The notes under the pieces were generated by a model. The model was not told where the DNA came from. It saw only the letters and a list, made by a program, of their open reading frames with translations, and ran no database searches. The position numbers were made by a program, and so were the translations under genes. From Strongyloides papillosus (Eukaryota > Nematoda > Chromadorea > Rhabditida > Strongyloididae): a stretch of DNA of 64,000 nucleotides. The stretch is taken from assembly GCA_005656395.1 (NCBI GenBank), contig SRSI01000004.1:620001-684000 (forward strand), given 5' to 3'. Below are positions 23,651 through 34,314 of the stretch, piece after piece; the first letter of the stretch is position 1; every line of letters starts with the position of its first letter.

Positions 23651-24378
23651 TCAAACCCATATGTAATATTTGACTGCAGAAACAACAATTGACAATGCTA
23701 TGGCACCTCCTGCACAGTATATAAGAAACTTTAGAACCGAATCATTATCAATTTTATTACAATTACCACTAAATGTAAAGTTAATATCATTAAGAATAAA
23801 ATATAAACATACGATTTTTTAATGTAATCTGAACGGAGTGGTTTAACATATTCGCTGTCTGTTAAAGCTAACTCCTTCAATTCTTTTGCAATTTTTTTTG
23901 AAATTGATGGGAAAAGTTTTACGAATTGTTTATCTTTAAGATTAAATGCCAAGCTTTGTTTGGCAAGTTTTTTTTTCTCCTCATCTGTTGTTTCCATACT
24001 TCCTAACGTTGCACCTGTTCCATTCATAAATGATATTAAACCTGATACAATTGTACCAGCACTCCAGCACGGATTCCATGTATCTGGATGAAAATCGGAC
24101 ATTGATAAACACAATTTAACGTCAGTTTTAAAACGTCCACTTGGTGTTATCATATAGATTGATGGTGGTTTGAATGGGAAATCTGGTGGAAAAATTAATT
24201 TTCCATGATAATAACCACCTAAATAAGGTGTATCAGAGGCACCTGTTATACAAAAGTGCCATTCACAAATATTTTCTTCAAGTGGAACAGCTTCCAGTAA
24301 TGGGATTGGATCTTTAATTAAATTTCTATAATCAGTTTTTAGTCTAGCAATACACTGTTTAGTTGGAGTACGCATCAT
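23651..24378 (-). CDS. UBE2J2: Tail-anchored ubiquitin-conjugating enzyme E2 J2 (UBC6 family)
   Basis: E2 of ER-associated degradation, anchored in the ER membrane with the catalytic domain in the cytosol. Exon 23813-24378 plus a 44-nt intron (23769-23812) and exon 23651-23768 give 227 residues. The UBC fold spans about 8-160 with GGYYHGKLIFP, FPFKPPSIYMITPSGRF, the active-site Cys90 in VKLCLS, then FHPDTWNP and a LGSMETTDEE block typical of UBE2J2. Reading through the intron would end the protein early without the natural anchor; the spliced last exon supplies a TM tail (about 204-224) ending KYYIWV. On the minus strand a tatttacag acceptor abuts the ATG at 24378, suggesting trans-splicing. 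NECAP lies 194 nt upstream on the same strand. Confidence 0.92.
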
Positions 24379-24572
24379 CTGTAAATACTACTACATTTAA
24401 TTTTCTAGCTCAGTGACCATTTTTTAAAAATAACTTATAGGTAATTAACCTAATGATTATAAACAATTGAAAACAATAAAAATTATAAATGGAATTATTT
24501 CAATAATTACAAAAATAAGATTATTCACAAAATTTACAAATTCACTTTTTTTTTACTTAAATTTTTGTGACA

Positions 24573-25191
24573 TTAAGTATTTCGAATACGATTACTTGAA
24601 CTTGGCGGAGGTGGAAGTAAAGGAACTGCTCCCCCAGAACTTGAAGATGTTTTAGGTCTGGGTGTTGAAGTTTTATTTCCAATTTTTACAGTTATAGTTT
24701 GACCTTCTTTAAAACCTAAATCTAATTTTGGTGTACTGTCAATTTCAACTTCTTTTTGAAGAGATCTAAAATGATCTTGCAAAGCAACATTAAAATCAAA
24801 TGAATCACTTCTATCGGCAAATCCCATTCCAACAAAAGCAGTTCTTCCTGTGTCACTTCGTAATTGAACGATAAAGTATCTTGATGAATCAACGACAGCT
24901 TCTACTGCACGTGATTCAAGAGAATCAATTGGTGCTTTGGCATACAACTCACCAGTCGTTTTATCATCAAGACAAAGTTCTAATTTCTGACCCTTTGCTA
25001 TAAGCCTCATACGTCCAACCCAATCAGGTGCATCAAGTTTCCAATCCGCCGCCCTAAAAGTTAAAATAATTTTTTTAATATGACTATGTATTATAACAGA
25101 TTTACCTGTGTCCATGAGCAGTTGTCAAAGGTGGAATACGATATATAAAAACTTCTGGTTTGACCAAAATAACACTCTCGTAATCGTCCAT
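24573..25191 (-). CDS. NECAP-type adaptor protein of clathrin coats
   Basis: Adaptin-ear-binding coat-associated protein that works with the AP-2/AP-1 adaptors in clathrin-mediated endocytosis. Exons 25106-25191 and 24573-25053 with a 52-nt intron give 188 residues. The N-terminal PH-like NECAP domain (about 5-128) is well matched: VFIYRIPP, the exon-junction AADWKLDAPDWVGRMRL, FVGMGFADRSDSFDFNVALQDH. A Pro/Ser-rich tail follows with PPPPSSS; the vertebrate WVQF ear-binding motif is not seen. The start at 25191 begins MDDYESVILVKPEV, the usual NECAP beginning. On the minus strand, ttatttctag ends about ten bases before the ATG, a possible trans-splice site. It sits in a close minus-strand row with PTR upstream and UBE2J2 downstream. 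Confidence 0.93.
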
Positions 25192-25386
25192 TACTTTTTA
25201 TCTAGAAATAATCTGTGGTAAAAATAAAAAAAATAGTTATATTTTAATGATAAAAGGAAAAAATGGATTGTTTATAAGAGTAGTAACAACATGTCACTTC
25301 GTCATTATTCCAAAATCGATTTAAAAATAATTATAATAAAATAAAGTTTTTATTTATAAGAAATATTGATTTATATAGATCTAAAT

Positions 25387-28359
25387 TTACGCAACTACAA
25401 AATTATTTTTAACGTCTTGATTTGTACATTCTTCAATTGGAGATTTTTTAAATGTTGGGATTATCGAGATCAAATAAAATAGAGCTGGAATTATTATTAG
25501 ACCATGAATAAGGCCAATTGTAATAACAAGAACCATTGTTTTAACAAAAACTGTTGCCATGTGGAGATTAACTAATAATAGACTCATAACACAGATATTA
25601 GTCGATAAACCAGCCTCTAAAACTGGAAAACCAATTGATAGAAGACAATGTTGAAGACGATATTTGACGGTGTGTGCCTTTGATGTGGAGATAAATTTTG
25701 TTTGGTAGTAATGGTAGGTGATATGAGCAGGAATATCTACAGAAAATCCAATTGACATTATTGTTGCACTCATTACTATCGGATCTAAATCTTCCCCCCA
25801 TAATGAAAGGATTCCAAATACTCCTATACATGTCGATGTTATTGAGAATGTTGCGACTAAGACGGTTATTGGATCTCCTATAAAAATTAGGCAAACAATA
25901 AACATGCATATTAATGTGCATATTGAAGATGAGAGTGTTTGTGACTTTAATGTTGGAATTAAGTCAAGAAATTTAGCATCATCCTCATATACAGTAATAT
26001 TTAAATCGGTATACTAAAATGAAAAGAAAATTAATTATTTAATTAAATCATTGATATATGTTAATATGAACAATAAATATATTTTCCAATAGATATTAAG
26101 AACTGGTTATTGTTATTTATATAAAAGAAAAGGATAACTTACTTTATCAGCAACAGCTCTCCACCTTTCTAAATTTTCAGATCTATGGGACCATTCTCTA
26201 AGATATGCTCCGTGTGAGGCAGTTGTAAAAAAAAACCTATGAATAGTAACTTCATTATTTGTAACAGTATAATCTACAAAACCTTCCCAAAAAGAAAATT
26301 CTGGCCATGATAAAAATTGTGTTAATTCATTTACACCACTTAAAACATATTCACCATCTAACTCTTTAACACTCTCTTCAATATTTTTTGTAAATACTTC
26401 ATAATCTCTGTACCAATATTTTGTATAATGTTTGGCAATTACATTTGAAACACTCTCAAAATCATTAACCATACTATTTAATCTTAATACTTGTTTAGGA
26501 TCTGACATATTTCCTGGATTATTAACAAAAATAAATACCACAGCATAAAATGGTGCGACATATTCGTTTCTTAAATTAAGTATTTTAACAACTTTTGATG
26601 ATTGTAAAAATAATTTTTGTGGTTCTAATTCTGATTTAATGTTTAATGTACCAGAAATTGATATATACCAGTAGAATAAAAGCATTATTACAATTAGTGT
26701 TGCAATAATTTTGTTTGTCAACATATCACAATAAAAATTTAAAAATTTATCCAATAAATTTTTAATTTTTTCTTTCAATCCATTAAATTTATCACCGCTT
26801 TTAGAAACGGTTTCACTTTTCTCATTACTACATTCATTAAATTGATTGATTTCATATTCCCCACATAAATATAAAATTGTTCCATAAAATATCCATGTAT
26901 AAAAGTAATCAACAATAATTGCTATAGTATTACCGATTGAAAATAGTTGAATTTCAGGTGTTGGAGTTAATGCTCCTATACTAAATGCAAGGATATTTGT
27001 TAATGTTGTTATTGTTATGGATGGAACAGTATCTATAATAACATCTCTAAAAATTAGTTTTGGTGAAAGATTTTTAGGTGATGTTATCTGATATGATGAA
27101 CGAATCCTTTGCCACGAGTTAACCATAAGATATGAATCATCAACACCAATTGCAAGAACAAGAAATGGTGTAACACATAAAATTGATCCAAATCTAAAAC
27201 CTAACCAAAACATTATCCCCAATGCTGTTCCACATGCCATAAAAGGGCATACACAAGCAAAAAATGCTAGTGTTATCTTTAAAATTTTTTATTATTTATA
27301 AAAATAAATAATCAAACAGACCTTATGATAATTATATTGATTAACATAAGCTGCAGCAATTGACATTGTTATTGATGAGAAAATTGTCATGATTATAAAA
27401 CCAAATAATAGAAATGGTACTAATGTTAAACCTGATCTCACTATTTCATTTGTTAAAAAAGTTTCCGTTAAAACATAGGTATTAATATCATTACTAAAAT
27501 AATGATCATTAAAATAATCAACAATATCTAATTCCCATTTTGATGCATTTTCTTTACTAACACCAAATGGTATTTCAGCTCTAAATTGTAGTAAAACTAA
27601 ATTAAAACTCTTTAAATTATCCTTAACAGATGATAAAATATTGTCCTCTTCTCCAATTTGTAATTGATTCATCATACTATACCTTGATGTTTCTTGTATA
27701 TTTTTTAATTTTATTTCAATTTCACTACCAAAAAAATTAGGATCAAGATGAATTTGTCTTCCAAGAACAGTAGTTATTGGAAAACTGAGATCTAGATGGC
27801 TTTCAGAATTTGTATCATTATACCTATTTTTAATTATTAATCCATTATAAAAATGTCTAATTGGTTCATTGATCGCACAAAAATTTTTACAAAACGATGT
27901 ATAATTAAGATATTTATTTGATGAGTTGTCATACACAGTAAAATTAGAATACACCATATCAAGTATCTGTGATAATAAAGTAAATAATAAAAATAGAAAA
28001 AAATGTAAATAAAAAAACTTTTTTTAATCTTATTAACAAACCTCAACTGTGTCATGCAATGCCTTCTCATTTAACATATTTTTATCAGCATTTTTTGATG
28101 TTATAAATATAAATACACTTTTTCCTTGTCCTTTGTCAGCAAAATGTTCATCATAAACAATTCTTTCATAACGTGCTCGAGCTTCAGTTGGTGTAAAGTC
28201 AGAGACATCATTAGTTATTTGTGATAAAGGAATTTTAATAGAACAAATAAATGTTAAAATAATTGTAAAAATAATAAGTTTTTTTGGATGTGTGGATAAA
28301 AAAATTGAAGAGGTATATGAGATTTTGTTAAGAAGTTTAATAAAAAAAGGCACCTCCAT
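25387..28359 (-). CDS. Patched-related (PTR) sterol-sensing-domain membrane protein
   Basis: RND-type multi-pass membrane protein of the nematode-expanded PTR family, members of which act in cuticle, moulting and trafficking; the transported molecule is unknown. Four minus-strand exons, 28042-28359, 27322-27966, 26143-27276 and 25387-26013, with introns of 75, 45 and 129 nt, join in phase to 907 residues, the usual PTR length. The expected plan is visible: TM1 at about 27-45, a large loop with Cys pairs, an SSD/RND block of six TMs (about 280-450) with GVDDSY near 365, a second loop, then a second TM block with GFSVDIPAHITYHY near 788. Both Asp motifs typical of RND permeases are kept. Which PTR it is cannot be told by eye. 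Confidence 0.9.
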
Positions 28360-28806
28360 CGTGGATATGAAAATCCCTCTTGTAAAAAAATTTGGTAGTG
28401 AAAGATAGAATTAAGAATAATATAATAATTTCCTAAATAGCAGTGATGTTAAATGTCTCTAATATTCTATATTATATGATGTATCATAAGCTAATCATAA
28501 ATCTAGTTTTGGAGTTGTCATAAGGATTAATTTAAAAATTTCTTTTAATAAAAAGTAAAACTGGAAGTATAGGTAACACTTTATATATATGCAATTAGTA
28601 GATGTTTATGTCTTTAAAATTGATATATAACAGAAATAATAAATATAAAAGTATATATTATATTACACTTTGTTTTATAAAATATTCAAAAATATATGTT
28701 TATATCTATTTTAATGATGGTCAACAGTTACGTAATAATTTGAATAATCATTTTGAGAAAGATAGTACCACCAATATATTACTAAATTATAAAAAGTTAT
28801 TAGAAA

Positions 28807-30372
28807 TTAAAAGTATATTTTAAACAAACCATTAAAGAATGCAAACAAAGCAGGAAAAAGTTTTGCCGCAAATGAGTCAACTTTCTCACTAATATTATCT
28901 TGACTAACTAATCTGCTTTGGTGTTGCCTATTTTTAATTTGCTCTCTAAAAAAGACATTTGTAAATATATAAAAATACTTTAGTTAAATTTTAAAAAAAA
29001 ATCAAAAATACAATGGATAACAATTAAAACGTACTTTTTTATACTTTTTGGGACGAATTTATAATTTGAAAGTGAATCTAATGACAACATTCTCGTAGTA
29101 GGTTGCGGTGATAAAACAGATTCAAACACAAGATTATCTTCATTAACATCTAAAAAGTTTGTGGGAGAGGATATGTCTCTACAAACAATAAAAAAAAATA
29201 TAATAATAAACAATGTTTGTTTAAACTTACAATCCTTCAGAACCATCATGATGACATCCCTTAATGAGACATGTTTCATTGGGATAATAAGTTGTTTTCA
29301 TATTACTCCACTTGAATTTCATTCTTTTCCTATATCCATTTATGAATGCTTTATCAATAAACCCTACGATGGCAAGTTCTACAAGTGAACAAAATATAAA
29401 TGCAACACAAACAAAAAACCAAAGATCAATGGCCTAAAATATTTGTTATTTTTTAATAGTTCGTATTATAAATATAAAATAATGTTTATAAACTACCTTA
29501 ACAAAAGAGACGCGGGGTAAATTTTTAACAACATTACCAAATTGAAATGTTAATGCCATTAATGATGAAACTCCCAGGGTAATACGAGCAGGTAATGCTT
29601 TAGTGTCAATCCAAAAAGCAATCCAACTTATAAAAACAGAAAGGTATGTAGGCAAGTACATTTGAAGCAAATAATAGCCATAAAGTCTCTTGAATCTAAA
29701 TGTTACCCTTAATTGGTCCCACATCCCAGCAGTATATTCAAGCATTTCTCGTTGCCAAGAAACATTATAAAAGGAGAAGTCAGGTAATTTAAAATCTGAA
29801 TTAGGTATTGAAACAGGTTCCCATTCCCTCCAGTAAAGACGAACTTCTGCAATATTGTATGAATAACTTTCAAAGACAAGTTCACACTCTTGATTATCGA
29901 GAGGAAAATTAGTTAATTCAAATTTACATGGTGCAGATATACGTACACGATAATTTAACCATACTGTACCATTAGGATAAATAATAAGAAGTACATTTTG
30001 TGATGGCGATGTGTGAATTTCTGTTTTCATACTATTAACAAAACATGTATTTGGAGTCCATAATAAATGTGCAACAGATGCATCTAAAGATAAGTTTTTT
30101 TTGCATGATATATGGTCATATTTAAGTCTATCATCGATCCATATTTGAGAAAACCATAAATCTGTTTCAAAGGAACCTGTTAATTCTGAAATTGATGAAA
30201 TATCTTGTATTGTAACTTCAACAGTAACATTAACTCCTAATGAACTTGGAACGATAGTTTTATCATAATTATTCATAATCTCTGATAAAAATGAATTTCT
30301 ATACAAAGATTCATTACATTCTTCTGTTGAAATAAAAATAAATAAGGTAAAAAAATGAATGGCAAACAGCAT
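28807..30372 (-). CDS. Cys-loop ligand-gated anion channel subunit (LGC type)
   Basis: Subunit of a pentameric neurotransmitter-gated channel in nerve or muscle membrane. Exons 29497-30372, 29231-29433, 29035-29178 and 28807-28945 with introns of 63, 52 and 89 nt give 453 residues in phase. A signal peptide (1-16) is followed by the extracellular domain with WxPDxx-like LLWTPNTCF, the Cys-loop C149-C163 (13 residues between), and a second Cys at 90/110. M1 is about 231-254; M2 begins with PAR (261-263), the anion-selectivity mark; M3 is [14 protein letters not shown]..; a short M3-M4 loop and M4 (about 430-450) end the protein. The M2 sequence [16 protein letters not shown] differs from GABA, GluCl and MOD-1 types and recalls the nematode LGC-50 to LGC-55 group (amine-gated), but the ligand is unproved. 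An acceptor-like ttttttag stands 3 nt before the ATG. Confidence 0.88.
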
Positions 30373-33020
30373 ATCCTAAAAATGATTATAAGGAAGATTT
30401 AGGAAAAAAAGACTTTTATATGTGTAAATTTAGTTATATCCATAAATTTAGTTTTATTTCTCAAATTATGGTTTAACTATGTATTAAAATATATATGTAT
30501 ATTAAACAAAAGAGAGAGGAGTTAATTAAGAAAAGTTATTTTTGGACATTTTGAAAATTTAATACAGTTGAAATATAAAAATAAAATTGGATTGGTATAA
30601 AATTAGGATTATGTAATGTGAAGTCACTGCTTACTATTTTCTTCACGCAATATTAATTTTATTTAACATCATCCAAATGACAGTAACTATTTTATAGAAA
30701 TATACTACATCAAAATGATTAAATGTCATCATGGCATATTAATGGATAATTTTACTTTTATAGTACATTTAGGTCTTATTAATATTTTTTTCTTCATAAA
30801 TATGAAAACATTTTTATAGTAAAAGAATTGCTATTAAAATGTAATAAAAAAATAAAAATGAACAAAGATAAAATTAAAAGAGAATGACAACTAATTTATG
30901 AAAAGAAAAATTATTATGTAGAAAATTTGTTATAAAGTGTATAGATTTTTTACCTAACGGCATCATATATTTATTAATTATTATAAATATTATATAATAG
31001 TAATATTTAGATATTTAATACTATTTTTAATTATAAAAATAATAATGCATTAAATTTAAAAATGTTTTTAATTTAACAAAAAATAAAACTTTAAAAGCAA
31101 AAATTTGTTACTGATTTATATGAGTTTTTTTCCTTTAAATTAAATAAATAAGGAAATTTCGATAAAAAGTTTTTTTAAATATACAATTTTAAAAGCAACA
31201 TATATTTGTTTCTAATATGTCTTTGTTTTGCGCTTAAAGAAATAAAAAGATCTTTTATTACTTTTATCTAAAAAAATTAATATAGAATGTGTGTTTAAAA
31301 AATAATAAATGACTGAAGATTAAAAACTATAAAAAACAAAAATAATACGTTCCAGATTTAAATAATAGAAATTATAAATTATACTTTACAATTTAAATTT
31401 TCGTTTTTCATTCACATCTCAATTATATATTTAGTTTTGAGTAATAAAATTTTAAAATAGGCTGTTAAGTTTATCAGAATATTAATAAGTTTTATAAAAA
31501 AATATAAGCCTTACTGACAATAAAAGAATACATATTAATAGAAACATCTTGATCAAGTGCACCAACTATTGAAAAAATAAGAGATGGTAAAAAAATAACA
31601 ACTTACTAAAGAATCCCATGCATTTATAAAATAATAATTACTAATATTTTGATGTCAATATTTTACTTAATAGACAGCATGTATCCATACATGTATTTTT
31701 CCGTAGTAAAATGTTAATTTTTTGTTGTTTTTGTATTTTTAAATTTATGGATGATGATATCGACATGTTAGAAATTTAATATTGCTTCAAAGTCATTGTA
31801 TAGCTTAAACATTACTATTATTGAAACTTAATTAAAAAAAAATTAATTTATTGCTTGTACACACATAAAAAAGGACAAGTTTTGACAAATCTATCTATAA
31901 TGCAAAAAAAATGTCCTACCATTTTAAGAAATTGAATATTATTCAAATTTAAAAAGTATCAAGCGATAGCAAAAATTTTTAAACAACGCAAAATATTAGG
32001 TTGTCGCTTACTTTTTGCCGTTTTTTTACAAAGATATATATGTTTGACTTTTTAAATTAATGTGATTTTTTTAATTTTGATATTTTTATGACATTATGCT
32101 CATTTAGATTTTAACTTGTTTTTTTATTTTATAAAATATGCTATTAAAAGTCAATTTCGTGTAAAATTATTGATGTTTTGATAAAGATCATTATTCTAAA
32201 CAATCTACTAACAACAAAAAGTCTAAAAATTTCACAAAAATAATAATGAAAAGCAATAATTATTTACTCACACAAAATGTTATTAATTAAAAATATTATT
32301 TTAGTATTCTTTCTTATTTTAAATTAAAATATTTAATAGTTATTTTTTTACTATAAATAAAAATCCATATTATTTAATAGTTTTTCATAAGTTTGATTTT
32401 TAAAGATGATCTTCAAAAGACATTATGAAAAAAATTTAAAGTATCAAATATGAAAATTTCATAAAATACAATTTATAATAATTCAAACTATTGAAAAATA
32501 TTAAAAAACATGTACTGTAATATGTTAAAAATGTTTTTTATAATAGCTTTTGTAATTTTACATAGGATTAAATTTTAAAATGGATCGTAGAAAACAACTT
32601 AAGTTCTAAAATAAAAATAGTATACTAGAAAAATATAAACTTATTTTAATAATTCTCTAAATATTGTTTTAATTTTTCATATACAAAATAATTGCGATAA
32701 AATTAGACGCAAATCAAGGAAATTCAAATTTTTTTAGGTGGGACAAATTTGTTACATTTTATGCAAACCTGTGTCTTTTTTTTGTGTAGCACTAGAGAAA
32801 TAAAAAACCCTTTAAAATACGATTATTTAATTTAATAAAACAAACGAAAATGAATATTCATAAATTTCTTTTATATTTAAAAATATGATGATTAAATTGA
32901 ATGTATTTTCTAGAAATTGTCAAATTGTATTTTGGATATCATTTAAAAAAAATACTTCAGTTTATAGTAGCATTTCCCCATGATCACTGCGACATTTTGG
33001 AAGTTTTTCTTGAATAGCCT
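30373..33020. other. Gene-free region upstream of the channel gene
   Basis: About 2.6 kb of AT-rich DNA without a supported gene. It contains the promoter of the channel gene and, near 31855-32800, a possible degenerate inverted-repeat pair. Confidence 0.5.
31855..32800. repeat. Possible degenerate inverted repeat (MITE remnant)
   Basis: The left side (about 31857-31938) reads gtacacacataaaaaaggac, then aagtttt, and later aatgtcctaccatttt..aaattgaat. The reverse complement of about 32722-32792 reads gctacacaaaaaaaagacac, then aggtttg, and later tttgtcccacc..aaatttgaat. The order of matching blocks is kept, but identity is low and the sequence is simple, so this may be chance. Confidence 0.3.
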
Positions 33021-34314
33021 TTATTTTTTGAAATTACCCTTTTTATTTTCCATACCCTCCACTGAGGTGGTGGTATTTTTATGATTATTTGATGGTTTAT
33101 ATACACCATTTATTGATATTCCATTTTTTGGTTGATTTTTATAATTTTGTTGGGATGTAGATTGTTTTCTTGATTCACAGGCAGTATTTAAATTATTTAA
33201 AGCCTCATTTTCCTCATCTAATTGGTATGTCTGAAGGACAGCAGCATAATGTTCATTATACCTTTGTCTTGCTTCACGACGTTGATATCTTTCATATCTT
33301 CGAGCTTCCCTTTCGAGTAAGTATTTTTGATAATCTATTTGTTTAGCTAAAATATGTGATAAACAAATAGTTAAGCACTAAAATATAAATCATTATAGGG
33401 AAGACTAATAAAATATACTTACAACTGGCATAATTATTATTGAAACAATAGTTCCAAGGTAAACTGCATTTTTTTCAAATAACTGACGTAGTGGATAGAT
33501 ACATCCAAAAGTATTAATCCTAGATTCTATATCTTGTACTCTTTTATCTTGTACATCTTTCCAACAGTGAAATGAAGTCATTGCCGGAACAAGCTTATTT
33601 GTTTGAACATTATCATCATTGATAATATTTTTTGATTTTCTACAACAGGAAAATGGTACACTACATTTTTCAGGGTATGGATTAGAAGCATTACAACTAA
33701 ATTGTTCATTCATAAGCCAATCTTTATATCCTTGAGAAATTGATGATGCTCCACAACATTCAAACTTAAAAAAAGTAATTTATAAAGGAATTCTTCACAA
33801 ACCTGTTCTTGTATATAATCAACAAATTCTGCAACATTTCTATTATTATTATAATGTTTGATAGCATATAACATGATACTTTGTGCAGAGATATTATCAT
33901 CCGGATGGGTATAAAAAGTAAAAAATACAAGGAAAGCAATGATAACTGTTAGAAGATAGGATAAAAATATGGCAAATGAAAAAATTTTAAGGAGATAACT
34001 AGATTCTCGAAGTGCACCCCAAAAAGCACATGATGCGACAAAAATGATAAAAAAACCAATTATTGCTATGAGAAATGATGGATTGATAATAACATCAATG
34101 AGATCTTGTATTGGTCGTACATCTGTTACAATAAGATAAATTCCTAAGCCCGTAAGGATAATACCAATTAACTATAATTAAATTAGATTACACATGCAAA
34201 CTATAAATAAAATAAACTTACAAATAATGTAAATCCAATTAAAAAGCACAACCATTTTAATGGCATACAAATTTCTTGCCTTGGTTTAGCAATTTTTTTT
34301 CTCTTATTAACCAT
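33021..34314 (-). CDS. TspanC8-type tetraspanin (TSP-12/TSP-14-like) with long C-terminal tail
   Basis: Four-TM membrane organiser. TspanC8 members bind and deliver the ADAM10 sheddase (SUP-17 in C. elegans) and so affect Notch and BMP signalling; this role is inferred from family. Exons 34222-34314, 33803-34171, 33423-33764 and 33021-33377 with introns of 50, 38 and 45 nt give 386 residues. The large loop has CCG at 157-159 and eight Cys in total (157, 158, 178, 188, 194, 195, 221, 242), the C8 signature. TM4 spans the last intron (NAVYLGTIVSIIIMPV joined to CLTICLSHIL), which is why the acceptor at 33378 was chosen over the one at 33347: the latter meets a stop. The tail is about 110 residues, rich in Arg/Glu/Tyr then Asn/Gln/Ser, much longer than usual. 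Confidence 0.88.

Noticed and set aside
33347..33418. Alternative last intron of the tetraspanin gene
   Set aside because: With the donor at 33422 this acceptor meets a stop after three codons, and with the donor at 33418 it shortens TM4; the acceptor at 33378 restores a full TM4 in frame.
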